NCBI RefSeq assembly: GCF_010645065.1
Contig: NZ_JAADZW010000019.1
Coordinates: 1-64,000, forward strand
Direction: 5' to 3'
Length of the DNA stretch: 64,000 nucleotides
From: Flavobacterium fluviatile
GTDB taxonomy: Bacteria; Bacteroidota; Bacteroidia; Flavobacteriales; Flavobacteriaceae
Below, piece by piece: positions 33,159-42,159 of the stretch (the stretch's first letter is position 1; each line of letters opens with the position of its first letter). Position numbers and translations under genes: made by a program. The notes below the pieces were generated by a model. The model had not been told where the DNA came from, searched no databases, and was given only the letters and a program-made list of their open reading frames with translations.

Positions 33159-33388
33159 TTTTTTTACAATTTTGGTTCTAAAAGTACAAAACACTTTTTA
33201 ATAAAGTATATGTAGAACACAAACAGATTTGTTACAAAAAACTAAATTTATAAACAGCGCAGTAGATTATAAATTACAGCATAAGATTGTTTACATCTTT
33301 TTTTAATGAATTTGCATAATTAACACTTTTACCGGGGTTTTATATTTTTTAAATGTTTTTAATTTTATAAACATGATAATAATGTAAT

Positions 33389-33416
33389 TTGCTGGCTTAA
33401 GTTTTGAGTAAATTTG
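33389..33416 (+). promoter_or_regulatory. Promoter for the lipoprotein gene at 33445
   Basis: TTG (33389-33391), 17 bases, TAAATTTG (33409-33416): both elements match the consensus. The ATG follows 28 bases after. Confidence 0.65.
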
Positions 33417-33444
33417 GTTATATATTAATTCAATAATCAATATT

Positions 33445-34101
33445 ATGAAAAACATACAAATTTTATCAGCAGTTGCATTAATTGCATTAGGTTTCGCATC
33501 ATGTAAAGACGAAAAACAAGAACAGGCTAAAAAAACAATTGATTCATATGTAGCCTATGTGGATTCAGTAAAAAATGTGGCAGCTGACGATTTGAAAGCA
33601 GATTGGGCAAATGTTGAAGCTGAATATAACAGGAGAGCTGAAAATGCACAAATGGCCCTTGCAGATCTTAAAGACAATGAAGCTGAAACTGAAAGAATAA
33701 ACACAAGTAAGGTCAAATATGAGGAATTTAAAAATGAGATGGCTGCAAAACTAGCTCCGCCGGTGAGTGAAAAACAGACATTGCGAAACACATTATTTGG
33801 AGAAGGAAAAATTGGTGACGATATGAGTTTTGCCTGGGTAAATGCTGAAAATATTCACAGTGTTTATCAACAATTTGTGCATACAGTAGAGAATAATAAG
33901 GATAATTACTCGAGAGAAGACTGGGATGAAATAAAATTATTATACGAAGCACTTGATACTCGTAAAAATACAGTTGAAAAAGAAGGGCTTTCATCAGAAG
34001 ATAACAGAAAAATAGCAGGCTTGAAAATCAAGTTTGCGCCTATGTACACTGTGAACAGAATGGGGGCAAAATCAGGAGAAAACAAAGAAGCAAAAGAATA
34101 G
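33445..34101 (+). CDS. Hypothetical helical lipoprotein
   Basis: A 218-residue lipoprotein: signal MKNIQILSAVALIALGFASC with Cys20 as lipid anchor, followed by KDEKQEQAKK. The mature part is almost wholly alpha-helical, charged and rich in Ala, Glu and Lys, with repeated YVAYVDSVKN and YEEFKNEMAAKL segments that could form a helical bundle. It has no further Cys and no catalytic motif. No family is recognised with certainty. It may sit in the outer membrane's periplasmic face. It has its own promoter and terminator. Confidence 0.65.
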   Translation: MKNIQILSAVALIALGFASCKDEKQEQAKKTIDSYVAYVDSVKNVAADDLKADWANVEAEYNRRAENAQMALADLKDNEAETERINTSKVKYEEFKNEMAAKLAPPVSEKQTLRNTLFGEGKIGDDMSFAWVNAENIHSVYQQFVHTVENNKDNYSREDWDEIKLLYEALDTRKNTVEKEGLSSEDNRKIAGLKIKFAPMYTVNRMGAKSGENKEAKE

Positions 34102-34125
34102 GTTAGTTAGGTTTATTTAGTTTTG

Positions 34126-34158
34126 AAAATGGTAATCAGTAATGATTGCCATTTTTTT
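34126..34158. terminator. Bidirectional terminator
   Basis: A 13-bp stem, AAAATGGTAATCA / TGATTGCCATTTT with one G-U or C-A position, loop GTAA, T-run on the plus strand. It overlaps the last codon of the convergent methyltransferase gene and serves the lipoprotein gene. Confidence 0.8.
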
Positions 34159-34939
34159 ATGCACGAATAATAAAATGTTCTTTTTCCTGCTCGTATCTGA
34201 AGAAAACAAATCCCCATTGGAAAGTGTCGATTGTTACTTTTACTTTTGGGTGATTTTTTATCGTTTCCCAAGCTTCTTCCATCTCGGGAGACCAATGAAT
34301 ATCATCAAATATCCACACTGAATCATTATTGATTGTTGGCAGCAAAACTTCAAAATATTCTAAAGTTGCTTTTTTAGAATGATTGCCGTCGAAATATATC
34401 AGATCCCAGTCACAAACATTTGCAGAACCATCTTTTAAGAATTTGCTAAATTCTGAATTCACAAAGTCAAAGTTGAAACCTGGAAATTGTTGATTAAATA
34501 AATTTTCAGCAATTGATTGTGTGTTTTGACAACCCTCCAGACTAAGTAAAAAGGATTCTTTGCTTCCCAGTGCGATAGCTGAACTCGCTAAACCTAAAGA
34601 AGTTCCAATTTCTAAAACATTTTTTGGTTTAAAATAATTTGTAACTCTAAACAAGAATTCGGCACGTTTCGATGAAATTCCTGCAGTTTTTGCAATTTTT
34701 GCTATCTGTCTTCCATTTGATTTGAAAACTCTTGAACCCGCTCCAAAATCGGTTACTTCAATGAAACTTTTATTGGCTAAAAGTGTTTTTCTGTATTTTT
34801 TAAGAAATGCATATTCCGGTTTATCCTTCTTGTCATAAAAACATTTTGTCAACAAATTAAAAACAAACGGCGAATGAACTCCATGTTCGTTTTTGGATTT
34901 CCAAAGAAACTTCAGATATGATTTTATTTGAAACAGCAT
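34157..34939 (-). CDS. Class I SAM-dependent O-methyltransferase
   Basis: A 260-residue methyltransferase. Rossmann motif I is VLEIGTSLGLASSAIALG, with motif-II-like SLEGCQNT and the strand-4 motif WDLIYFDGNHSKKATLEYFE. The last part resembles the catechol-type O-methyltransferase family (motif DGNHSK with the metal-binding Asp). There is an N-terminal extension of about 70 residues with FGAGSRVFKSNGRQI. The substrate is unknown. It is probably cytoplasmic. It is convergent with the lipoprotein gene and lies after the FKBP gene with a gap of 52 bases. Confidence 0.75.
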   Translation of the reverse strand: MLFQIKSYLKFLWKSKNEHGVHSPFVFNLLTKCFYDKKDKPEYAFLKKYRKTLLANKSFIEVTDFGAGSRVFKSNGRQIAKIAKTAGISSKRAEFLFRVTNYFKPKNVLEIGTSLGLASSAIALGSKESFLLSLEGCQNTQSIAENLFNQQFPGFNFDFVNSEFSKFLKDGSANVCDWDLIYFDGNHSKKATLEYFEVLLPTINNDSVWIFDDIHWSPEMEEAWETIKNHPKVKVTIDTFQWGFVFFRYEQEKEHFIIRA

Positions 34940-34991
34940 TTTAATTTTTCAGTATGAACCCTTTTGAATGGAGTCAATATTGATTTATAAT

Positions 34992-35462
34992 TTAGTTATT
35001 TACTGAAATTAATTTTACATCAAATACAAGTACAGATCCTCCCGGAATCCCTCTGTAGTAATCAGGTCCGTATCCCAGATGCGATGGGATTAAAAGAATA
35101 CCGCTGCCGCCTGTTTTAAAATAAGGAATGCCTTCTGTCCATCCTCGTATTACTTCGTTTAATCCGAACGAAACTCCTTCAGGTTTTCCCGGATCGAAGA
35201 CGGTTCCATTAGTGTAGTATCCTTTGTAAATTACTGTAACATTAGAAGAAGCTGTTGGCTGGATTCCTTCGCCAGGCTCATTAATAACATAGTACAAGCC
35301 TGTACTGGTTTTTTGCGCTGTTAAATTATTTTTTGCAATATAATCAGTAATTTCTTTTTCGTTTTCAGAAGTAAAGTCTTTGGGTGGTGTATATGGTTCA
35401 TTTTCAGGACTTAGACAGGAAAAAAATGTAAAAACTACTAAGATAGATATAATGCGTCTCAT
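34992..35462 (-). CDS. FKBP-type peptidyl-prolyl isomerase lipoprotein
   Basis: A 156-residue lipoprotein with signal MRRIISILVVFTFFSC (lipobox TFFSC, Cys16) and one FKBP domain. Typical pieces are SNVTVIYKGYYTNGTVFDPG, VIRGWTEGIPYFKTGGSGIL, LIPSHLGYG and GSVLVFDVKLISV. It catalyses proline isomerisation in the periplasm. In Bacteroidota such proteins are often linked to gliding or secretion, but nothing here shows this. The frame is open to 35531; the ATG at 35462 gives the lipoprotein signal and avoids overlap with the ABC-F gene. Confidence 0.9.
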   Translation of the reverse strand: MRRIISILVVFTFFSCLSPENEPYTPPKDFTSENEKEITDYIAKNNLTAQKTSTGLYYVINEPGEGIQPTASSNVTVIYKGYYTNGTVFDPGKPEGVSFGLNEVIRGWTEGIPYFKTGGSGILLIPSHLGYGPDYYRGIPGGSVLVFDVKLISVNN

Positions 35463-35520
35463 TTTTATGTATTTAGTTACTATTGTAATTTTTGTTTTAA
35501 TGGGATTATTTCTTAAAAAA

Positions 35521-37383
35521 CTATCCCTCAATTTTAGCTGAAAGTTCGAACCAGCGTTCTTCTTTCTTATCTATTTTATTAATGATGTTCTGTAGTTCAT
35601 TTGCCTTTTTCTCAATATCGGCATCAGCAACTTTTCCGTCAGAGAATAATTGCTCGATTTTAGTTTTTTCGATTTCCAGGTCTTTGATTTCTCTTTCGAT
35701 TTTTTGATATTCTTTTTGCTCGTTGAAAGTTAGGTGTCCGGCTGGGTTATTTTGTTTCCAGTCCTTCTTTTCTGCTTTGTTTTCTTCTTTCTGCATTATA
35801 TCGGCACTATCTTCATAAGCCCTGAAATCCGAATAATTTCCTGGGAAATTTTCGATTTCTCCCTGTCCTCTGAAAACAAATAAATGATCGACAATTTTAT
35901 CCATAAAATAACGATCGTGCGAAACTACCAGTAAACATCCGGGATAATCTAAAAGAAAGCTTTCCAGTACATTTAGAGTAACAATGTCAAGATCATTTGT
36001 TGGCTCATCGAGAATCAGAAAATTAGGATTCTGAATTAAAACGGTACATAAATACAAACGTTTTAATTCTCCTCCGCTTAATTTTTCGACAAAATCGTAT
36101 TGTTTTTTAGCATCAAAAAGAAAACGCTCCAGTAATTGAGAGGCCGAAATGATTTTTCCTTTCGCAAGAGGGATATATTCTCCGAATTCTTTAATAATAT
36201 CAATAACACGCTGACCCGGTTTTGGATTGATTCCGGATTGGGTGTAATAGCCAACTTTTATGGTGTCACCTTTTACAACACTTCCGCTGTCTGGAGGAAT
36301 TGTTCCTGTCAGCAGATTTAAAAAAGTTGATTTTCCTGTTCCGTTTTTGCCAATGATCCCTATTCTTTCGCCACGCTGAAAATCAAAACTAAAATTATCC
36401 AGAATAACTTTGTCTTTAAATTTTTTAGAAAGTTTATGAAGCTCAATAATCTTGCTTCCCATTCTTTCCATATTAATTTCAAGCTCGACTTTATTCTCTT
36501 TTCGCCTGCTTTGCGCTTTTTCTTTAATTACATAAAAATCATCCTGACGTGATTTAGATTTGGTTGTTCGCGCTTTTGGCTGGCGTCGCATCCATTCTAG
36601 TTCTTTTACAAATAAATTTTTGGCCTTATCGATACTCGCATTTTCAGAGGAAATTCTCTCTTCTTTTTTCTCTAAATAATAAGAGTAATTTCCTTTGTAC
36701 TGATATAATTTTCCGTTATCTAATTCCAGAATCTCATTGCACACACGTTCTAAAAAAAAGCGGTCGTGTGTTACCATAAACAAGGTTATATTTTCTTTGG
36801 CAAAATAGCTTTCAAGCCATTCAATCATTTCCAGGTCTAAATGGTTGGTTGGCTCATCCAGAATCAGTAAGTCTGGGCGATTAATCAGAATTATGGCTAA
36901 TGAAAGACGTTTTTTTTGTCCTCCGGAAAGATTTTTTACTTTGAGTTTAAAATCTTCCAGTTTTAATTTAAATAAAATCTGCTTGTATTGCGTTTCAAAA
37001 TCCCAGGCATTATGCTGATCCATTCCGTCAAAAGCTTTTTGATAAGCTTCTTCATCTTCCGGATTTTCAAGCGCTTTTTCGTAAGCTTCAATTATTTTTA
37101 AGGTTTCGTTGTCAGAAGCGAAAATACTTTCTTCAATAGTAAGTTCATCCTGAAGATTGTTATCCTGAGAAAGAAAAGCCATTCTGATCCCTTTTCTCAA
37201 AACAACTTGTCCTGTATCGGGTTCATCCAAACCATTAATAATGCTCATTATGGTTGTCTTTCCGGAACCGTTTTTGGCGATAAAAGCGATTTTTTGATCC
37301 TTGTTGATTCCGAATGAGATGTTGTCAAAGAGTGTTCTTTCACCAAAGGATTTTGATATATTTTCTACAGATAAGTAATTCAC
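35521..37383 (-). CDS. ABC-F family ATPase (Uup/EttA-like)
   Basis: A 620-residue cytoplasmic protein with two ATP-binding domains and no membrane segments. Domain 1 has AKNGSGKT, LSGGQKKRLSLA and LILDEPTNHLD; domain 2 has GKNGTGKS, LSGGELKRLYL and LILDEPTNDLD. The linker of about 80 residues (KNLFVKELEWMRRQPKARTTK) is the P-site interaction motif region. The C-terminal coiled coil (EYQKIEREIKDLEIEKTKIE) resembles Uup. By family knowledge it acts on ribosomes or DNA structures, not transport. A TACTTTTG box lies upstream. Confidence 0.92.
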   Translation of the reverse strand: MNYLSVENISKSFGERTLFDNISFGINKDQKIAFIAKNGSGKTTIMSIINGLDEPDTGQVVLRKGIRMAFLSQDNNLQDELTIEESIFASDNETLKIIEAYEKALENPEDEEAYQKAFDGMDQHNAWDFETQYKQILFKLKLEDFKLKVKNLSGGQKKRLSLAIILINRPDLLILDEPTNHLDLEMIEWLESYFAKENITLFMVTHDRFFLERVCNEILELDNGKLYQYKGNYSYYLEKKEERISSENASIDKAKNLFVKELEWMRRQPKARTTKSKSRQDDFYVIKEKAQSRRKENKVELEINMERMGSKIIELHKLSKKFKDKVILDNFSFDFQRGERIGIIGKNGTGKSTFLNLLTGTIPPDSGSVVKGDTIKVGYYTQSGINPKPGQRVIDIIKEFGEYIPLAKGKIISASQLLERFLFDAKKQYDFVEKLSGGELKRLYLCTVLIQNPNFLILDEPTNDLDIVTLNVLESFLLDYPGCLLVVSHDRYFMDKIVDHLFVFRGQGEIENFPGNYSDFRAYEDSADIMQKEENKAEKKDWKQNNPAGHLTFNEQKEYQKIEREIKDLEIEKTKIEQLFSDGKVADADIEKKANELQNIINKIDKKEERWFELSAKIEG

Positions 37384-37445
37384 TTTGTAAATTATGAGTT
37401 ATAAATTAGTAAGTTATGAATGATTTACAATACACAACTTTTTTG

Positions 37446-37453
37446 CAAAAGTA
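37446..37453 (-). promoter_or_regulatory. -7 element for the ABC-F gene
   Basis: The minus strand reads TACTTTTG, matching TAnnTTTG, with a leader of about 60 bases to the ATG at 37383. No -33 TTG was seen at normal spacing. Confidence 0.5.
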
Positions 37454-37476
37454 AACTATTAATCACGATTTACGAA

Positions 37477-38442
37477 TTATTTATTGAGATAGGAATTCAA
37501 CAATGCACTTAGATCAAAATAATGAATTTGTTGCCGGACATTAAGAATTGGTTTCCGAATTAATAATTCGTTTGTCAAATAATAATGTAATCCATCTTTT
37601 GTAGTAATTCCTTCTATTTGATGAAAAGAAAGTTTAAGATTGATTTTTCGTTTATTTCCTGATAAAAAATCATGATTTTTGAAATCATACAGAAGATATA
37701 TAAAAGGTTTTCCTTTTGTTGAATAACCGCAAAGGGCAATTAAATTTTTAGATTCTAAATAAGTGCTTCCGGTAACCAACCCTTTTGTGTCTAATGTTTC
37801 TTTTAGTTGTGCGATATGATTCCCTGTTTGGTTTGGTAAGGCATAAATACTGGTTTGTAATGTTTTCCATTGTTTTGTAAACAGATAGATGCTGTCTTTT
37901 GTAACAATAAAGGCTTCACAGTCAAAATTAGTGGTATTCGGTTTTTTTTTAGAAAAATCTGCCTGATCAGAGTAAGTGAAAGATATCGTTTCAATGATAG
38001 GGCTTTCTTCTAAAAATGATTTTTTCTGAATTTTTAGGATTTTTAAATCATTTCTGTTACCTGAATAATTATTCCCAAAATCACCAATGTATAAAAAAGA
38101 ACTGTCTTGTGAAATTTCCTCCCAGTCATGATTTATTGTATTTTCCAGAATTATTTTTTTTTTGATTTTTCCTAATGAATCTAATCCGTAAATAGTTTTA
38201 TCATGATCATCGTTATGTGTCCATAATAATTTGTCGAATGAAATAAGCCCTGAGGTTTCTTTAAGTGAGTCATTTAATGGCTTTGAAAATCCTGGTTTTA
38301 TATTGATGGTTTTATAGAGGCAGTTTGTATCATTAATGGTAGCATTTGGATTAAAATTTTTTGAAAGTGAATCCGTACAGCCAGAAATTTGACCATAAGT
38401 TATAGGAATGTAAAAAAAGAAGAAAAATAAATATTTGTTCAT
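37477..38442 (-). CDS. Secreted beta-propeller-like protein with calcium-loop motif
   Basis: A 321-residue secreted protein. Signal MNKYLFFFFFYIPITYGQ is followed by GCTDSLSKNFNPNATINDTNC, close to the CTD-x-x-A-x-NYNP-x-A-x-x-D-x-SC motif often found at the N- or C-terminus of Bacteroidota surface proteins. After it come propeller-like segments (LLWTHNDDHDKTIYGLD, YIGDFGNNYSGNRNDLK, FDCEAFIVTKDSIYLFTKQW). Function is unknown; it may bind calcium. No type IX sorting domain is visible at the C-terminus. The ATG at 38442 gives a clean signal; the frame runs to 38454. A TAAATTTG box lies at 38502-38495 on the minus strand. Confidence 0.65.
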   Translation of the reverse strand: MNKYLFFFFFYIPITYGQISGCTDSLSKNFNPNATINDTNCLYKTINIKPGFSKPLNDSLKETSGLISFDKLLWTHNDDHDKTIYGLDSLGKIKKKIILENTINHDWEEISQDSSFLYIGDFGNNYSGNRNDLKILKIQKKSFLEESPIIETISFTYSDQADFSKKKPNTTNFDCEAFIVTKDSIYLFTKQWKTLQTSIYALPNQTGNHIAQLKETLDTKGLVTGSTYLESKNLIALCGYSTKGKPFIYLLYDFKNHDFLSGNKRKINLKLSFHQIEGITTKDGLHYYLTNELLIRKPILNVRQQIHYFDLSALLNSYLNK

Positions 38443-38959
38443 GACTAAAGGCAATAAACCAAAATTTTAAATGTTATGTTTTAGGATTTTGTTTCAAATT
38501 TAGGACATTAGAAAAAAAGAATACAAAAATTAAACACAAAAGAGTTGATGAAAGGTTTATTCATGTGGGAAATTTAACACTAAAAAAAACGATTGTATTT
38601 TTTTTATAATGTTAAATTAAATTAAAAACACTTTTTTGTTAAAATTACAAGCAAATGATAATTTATTAGTTATAGTATTTGTTTGATAATGAGATTAATG
38701 TATTTTTACTTAACGATTATTATTATTAGTACTTTGTTTTTACGAATAATTAATCAAAATTGTCAATACATTTGTGCAAAATTTTTTTCTCTTTACTCCC
38801 TAAATGGGACTATGGAATGCGAAGCTGTGTCCGGACTTACTCTTTTTTTATGATTTATAAAGAAAAATAGTATTATAGAAATCATAACTGATTATAGTGG
38901 TTTTAACATAGTCTTTAATTTTTTTTAATAATATAAACCCCCAAATAAATATCTATTTT
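38443..38959 (+). promoter_or_regulatory. 517-base intergenic region with -7 box at 38767-38774
   Basis: No gene is seen. TACATTTG at 38767-38774 fits TAnnTTTG on the plus strand and would give a leader of about 180 bases to the ATG at 38960. In the otherwise very AT-rich DNA, 38797-38846 is a GC-richer island (TCCCTAAATGGGA short hairpin, GTCCGGAC palindrome) inside this leader. It stands at the head of the exopolysaccharide locus and may be a regulatory leader; this is inferred. A minus-strand -7 box for the gene at 37477 is at 38495-38502. Confidence 0.4.
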
Positions 38960-39577
38960 ATGAAAAAAATGTTTTTTGCCTTATTATTGATTTCAACAAT
39001 TTCAAATGCCCAGTACAGGTTTAGATACGATAAGCTTTTTATGGAAGCTGGAGTCGGGATGGCGGTGCCATTATCCCAATTGTCACCTTCTGGAGAAAAC
39101 ACACCATTGTCTCTGGTTCATGGTCAGGGAGGATTTCGTTATATGTTTGATAAGAATGTAGGAGTTATGGGATCATTAAGTTTTGATCAGTTTAATAAAG
39201 GGATACAAAAGAGCGATCAGTTAGTAGGAGCTTTAGAATTGTGCTATAATTTGGGTAATCTGATTGAATTGTCAAGTAATACAGGAGGACAATTTGGATT
39301 ACTTGTTCATGGTGGTGCAGGTGCAGGAGTGATGTCCAGTCAGTATTTCAACCGCGATAAGATAGGTGTTTTGATGATAGGTGCGAGACCTTTCATATTC
39401 ATTAATGAAAAAGTTTCTTTTTTCGCAGATTTAACATATAAATCTACTTTGTCACAAAAAATTTATTATAACGGAAATTTAATTGGAAAAGATGTAACAG
39501 GCAGTAATCTGGGGCTTACTTTTGGTTTCATGGTGGCTTTGGGACAAAATCGTTTCCACGCAGATTCTGCATATTAA
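38960..39577 (+). CDS. Outer-membrane beta-barrel protein
   Basis: A 205-residue secreted protein with signal MKKMFFALLLISTISNAQ. The mature part is Gly-rich with alternating aromatic strands (LFMEAGVGMAVPLSQL, VGVMGSLSFDQFNKG, GQFGLLVHGGAGAGVMSSQ, VSFFADLTYKST, GLTFGFMVALG), which fits an eight-strand barrel. It resembles small OmpA/porin-like proteins of Flavobacteria, role unknown. It is the first gene before the exopolysaccharide cluster, with 36 bases to the next gene, so it could be co-transcribed and help in surface export or anchoring. Confidence 0.65.
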   Translation: MKKMFFALLLISTISNAQYRFRYDKLFMEAGVGMAVPLSQLSPSGENTPLSLVHGQGGFRYMFDKNVGVMGSLSFDQFNKGIQKSDQLVGALELCYNLGNLIELSSNTGGQFGLLVHGGAGAGVMSSQYFNRDKIGVLMIGARPFIFINEKVSFFADLTYKSTLSQKIYYNGNLIGKDVTGSNLGLTFGFMVALGQNRFHADSAY

Positions 39578-39613
39578 CTGAAAAAGGAATTACCGCATTC
39601 ATATAAAATAAAA

Positions 39614-40039
39614 ATGAAAATAGGAATTACTTTCAGCGCCTTCGATTTGCTTCATGCAGGTCACATTACAATGTTAGAAGAAGCAAAGAGACAATGTGAT
39701 TATTTAATTTGTGCATTACAAACAGATCCAACACTGGATCGACCGGAAAAAAACAGGCCTACACAAACAGTTGTAGAGCGTTACATCCAGTTGAAAGGAT
39801 GTAAGTTCGTAGATGAAATTGTTCCTTATGCAACAGAACAGGATTTAGAAGATATTTTGAGATCTTTTAAAATTGATGTTCGAATTTTAGGAGACGAATA
39901 CCGGGAAAAAAACTTTACAGGCCGGGAATATTGTGAATCTAAAGGAATTGAACTTTATTTTAATACCAGGGACCATCGTTTTTCAAGTAGTGGTTTACGA
40001 AAAGTAGTAGCAGAAAAAGAAGCATTAAAGGTAATTTAG
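39614..40039 (+). CDS. TagD-like nucleotidyltransferase (cytidylyl/adenylyltransferase)
   Basis: A 141-residue nucleotidyltransferase with the HxGH motif in FDLLHAGHITMLEEAK and the C-terminal signature SSSGLRK in place of the ISTT of TagD. DVRILGDEYREKNFTGREYC is also as in the family. Members join CTP or ATP with glycerol-3-phosphate or sugar phosphates. Its place directly before the GDP-fucose genes (six-base gap) suggests it makes an activated precursor for the glycan, but no CDP-glycerol transferase gene is seen. Substrate is not certain. Confidence 0.78.
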   Translation: MKIGITFSAFDLLHAGHITMLEEAKRQCDYLICALQTDPTLDRPEKNRPTQTVVERYIQLKGCKFVDEIVPYATEQDLEDILRSFKIDVRILGDEYREKNFTGREYCESKGIELYFNTRDHRFSSSGLRKVVAEKEALKVI

Positions 40040-40045
40040 ATAAAT

Positions 40046-40996
40046 ATGAAAAGTAATACAAAAATTTATATTGCAGGCCATAAAGGAATGGTTGGGAGTG
40101 CTATTTGGAGAACACTTTCAGATAAAGGATTTACAAATTTGACAGGAGTTTCGAGTAGTGAACTTGATCTTCGTAATCAGCAGGCGGTACATGATTTTAT
40201 AGCTGAACAGAAACCGGAAGTTATTATTGATGCTGCTGCACGAGTAGGAGGTATTTTGGCAAATAATGATTATCCGTATCAGTTTATTATGGAGAATATG
40301 CAGATCCAGAACAATCTTATTGATTCTGCTCTGCAGAATAATGTAGAAAAATTTATTTTTTTAGGAAGTTCGTGCATCTATCCAAAATTAGCGCCGCAGC
40401 CTTTAAAAGAAGACTATTTGCTGACCGATACTTTAGAGCCGACAAATGAATGGTATGCAATTGCGAAGATTACTGGTGTAAAAGCCTGTCAGGCAATTAG
40501 AAAGCAATTCGGAAAGGATTATGTGAGTTTAATGCCAACCAATTTATACGGCACACATGATAATTTTGATTTAAACACCTCTCATGTTTTACCGGCAATG
40601 ATTCGTAAGTTTCATGAAGCTAAAGAAAATAATCATGTTCCTGTAACCCTTTGGGGAAGTGGGACACCAATGCGTGAGTTTCTATTTGTTGATGATATGG
40701 CGCAGGCTGTTGTTTTTGCTTTAGAAAACAAATTGCCTGATTATTTATACAATGTTGGTACAGGTGAAGATTTAACTATTAAGCATTTGGCAGAAACCAT
40801 TCAGAAGATTACAGGACATACAGGAGAAATTATATGGGATTCAACTAAACCAGACGGAACTCCAAGAAAACTGATGGATGTAACCAAAATGCATGACTTA
40901 GGCTGGAAACACAAAATAGAACTTCAGGAAGGAATCCAAAAAACATACGATTGGTTTCTGGAAAATATAGATGCTTTTAAGCAGGTAAAAATGTAA
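40046..40996 (+). CDS. fcl: GDP-L-fucose synthase
   Basis: A 316-residue NADPH-dependent epimerase/reductase turning GDP-4-keto-6-deoxymannose into GDP-L-fucose. It has the Rossmann motif GHKGMVGSA, LGSSCIYPKLAPQP, and the catalytic YxxxK within NEWYAIAKITGVK. PTNLYGTHDNFDLNTSHVLP and VGTGEDLTIKHLAE are typical of WcaG. It works after the dehydratase encoded next (41074-42156); the gene order here is fcl then gmd. L-fucose is thus expected in the exopolysaccharide. Confidence 0.95.
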   Translation: MKSNTKIYIAGHKGMVGSAIWRTLSDKGFTNLTGVSSSELDLRNQQAVHDFIAEQKPEVIIDAAARVGGILANNDYPYQFIMENMQIQNNLIDSALQNNVEKFIFLGSSCIYPKLAPQPLKEDYLLTDTLEPTNEWYAIAKITGVKACQAIRKQFGKDYVSLMPTNLYGTHDNFDLNTSHVLPAMIRKFHEAKENNHVPVTLWGSGTPMREFLFVDDMAQAVVFALENKLPDYLYNVGTGEDLTIKHLAETIQKITGHTGEIIWDSTKPDGTPRKLMDVTKMHDLGWKHKIELQEGIQKTYDWFLENIDAFKQVKM

Positions 40997-41073
40997 TTTT
41001 AGTTTAATAAAAGTTAGGAAGTAATGATGTAATATCTTAACTTGAACAGAAAATGTAACCAAAAGAACAATAA

Positions 41074-42156
41074 ATGAGTACACAAAAAGTAGCCCTTATA
41101 ACAGGAATCACAGGACAGGACGGATCCTATTTAGCCGAATTATTATTAGAAAAAGGATATCAGGTACACGGAGTTAAAAGGCGCGCATCCTCTTTTAATA
41201 CACAAAGAATTGATCATATTTATCAGGATCAGCATGAAGGACATGTAAACTTTAGATTGCATTATGGAGATTTGACTGATTCAACTAATATCATACGAAT
41301 AATTCAGGAAGTACAGCCGGATGAAATTTATAATTTGGGAGCGATGTCTCATGTAAAAGTATCTTTTGACTCTCCTGAATATGTGGCTAATGTAGATGGA
41401 ATAGGAACTCTGAGAATATTAGAAGCGGTAAGAATTTTGGGTTTATGTGAAAAAACCAGAGTGTATCAGGCTTCGACTTCTGAGCTTTACGGGGGTATGA
41501 CAGAAAACAAAAATGAAAAAGGTTTCTATGATGAAAATTCACCATTTTATCCTCGTTCTCCATACGGTGCAGCTAAGATATACGGTTTTTGGATCACAAA
41601 AAACTACCGTGAAGCTTATAATATGTTTGCCTGTAACGGTATCTTGTTCAATCATGAGTCTCCAAGACGTGGTGAAACTTTCGTAACCCGTAAAATTACG
41701 ATGGCAACTGCTGCTATTGCAAAAGGAAAACAGGATTGTCTTTACTTAGGAAATCTTAACTCTCAAAGAGATTGGGGACATGCCAAAGATTATGTAGAAG
41801 CAATGTGGAGAATTTTACAACAGGACACTCCAGAAGATTATGTGATTGCAACAGGTGTCACAACTTATATCAGGGATTTTGTAATCATGGCTTTTGCCGA
41901 AATAGGAGTAACATTGACTTTTGAAGGAGAAAACGAAAGTGAAGTGGCAAAAGTGGCATCTTGTAATAACCCACTGTATCAATTAGAAATTGGCAAAGTA
42001 GTAGTACGCGTAGATCCGGAATATTACCGTCCTACAGAAGTAGATCTTTTGATTGGGGATCCTACAAAATCGAAAACCAAATTAGGTTGGGAACCAAAAT
42101 ACGACTTGGCTGCTTTGGTGAAAGAGATGGTAGAGAGTGATTTGAAAAACATTTAG
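41074..42156 (+). CDS. gmd: GDP-mannose 4,6-dehydratase
   Basis: A 360-residue short-chain dehydrogenase forming GDP-4-keto-6-deoxy-D-mannose. N-terminal GITGQDGSYLAELLLEKGY is the NADP site; the catalytic YxxxK is in SPYGAAKIYG. RRASSFNTQRIDHIYQD, NHESPRRGETFVTRKITM and RDWGHAKDYVEAMW are all Gmd hallmarks. It supplies the substrate of Fcl, 77 bases upstream. The length is normal. Confidence 0.96.
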   Translation: MSTQKVALITGITGQDGSYLAELLLEKGYQVHGVKRRASSFNTQRIDHIYQDQHEGHVNFRLHYGDLTDSTNIIRIIQEVQPDEIYNLGAMSHVKVSFDSPEYVANVDGIGTLRILEAVRILGLCEKTRVYQASTSELYGGMTENKNEKGFYDENSPFYPRSPYGAAKIYGFWITKNYREAYNMFACNGILFNHESPRRGETFVTRKITMATAAIAKGKQDCLYLGNLNSQRDWGHAKDYVEAMWRILQQDTPEDYVIATGVTTYIRDFVIMAFAEIGVTLTFEGENESEVAKVASCNNPLYQLEIGKVVVRVDPEYYRPTEVDLLIGDPTKSKTKLGWEPKYDLAALVKEMVESDLKNI

Positions 42157-42159
42157 TTT

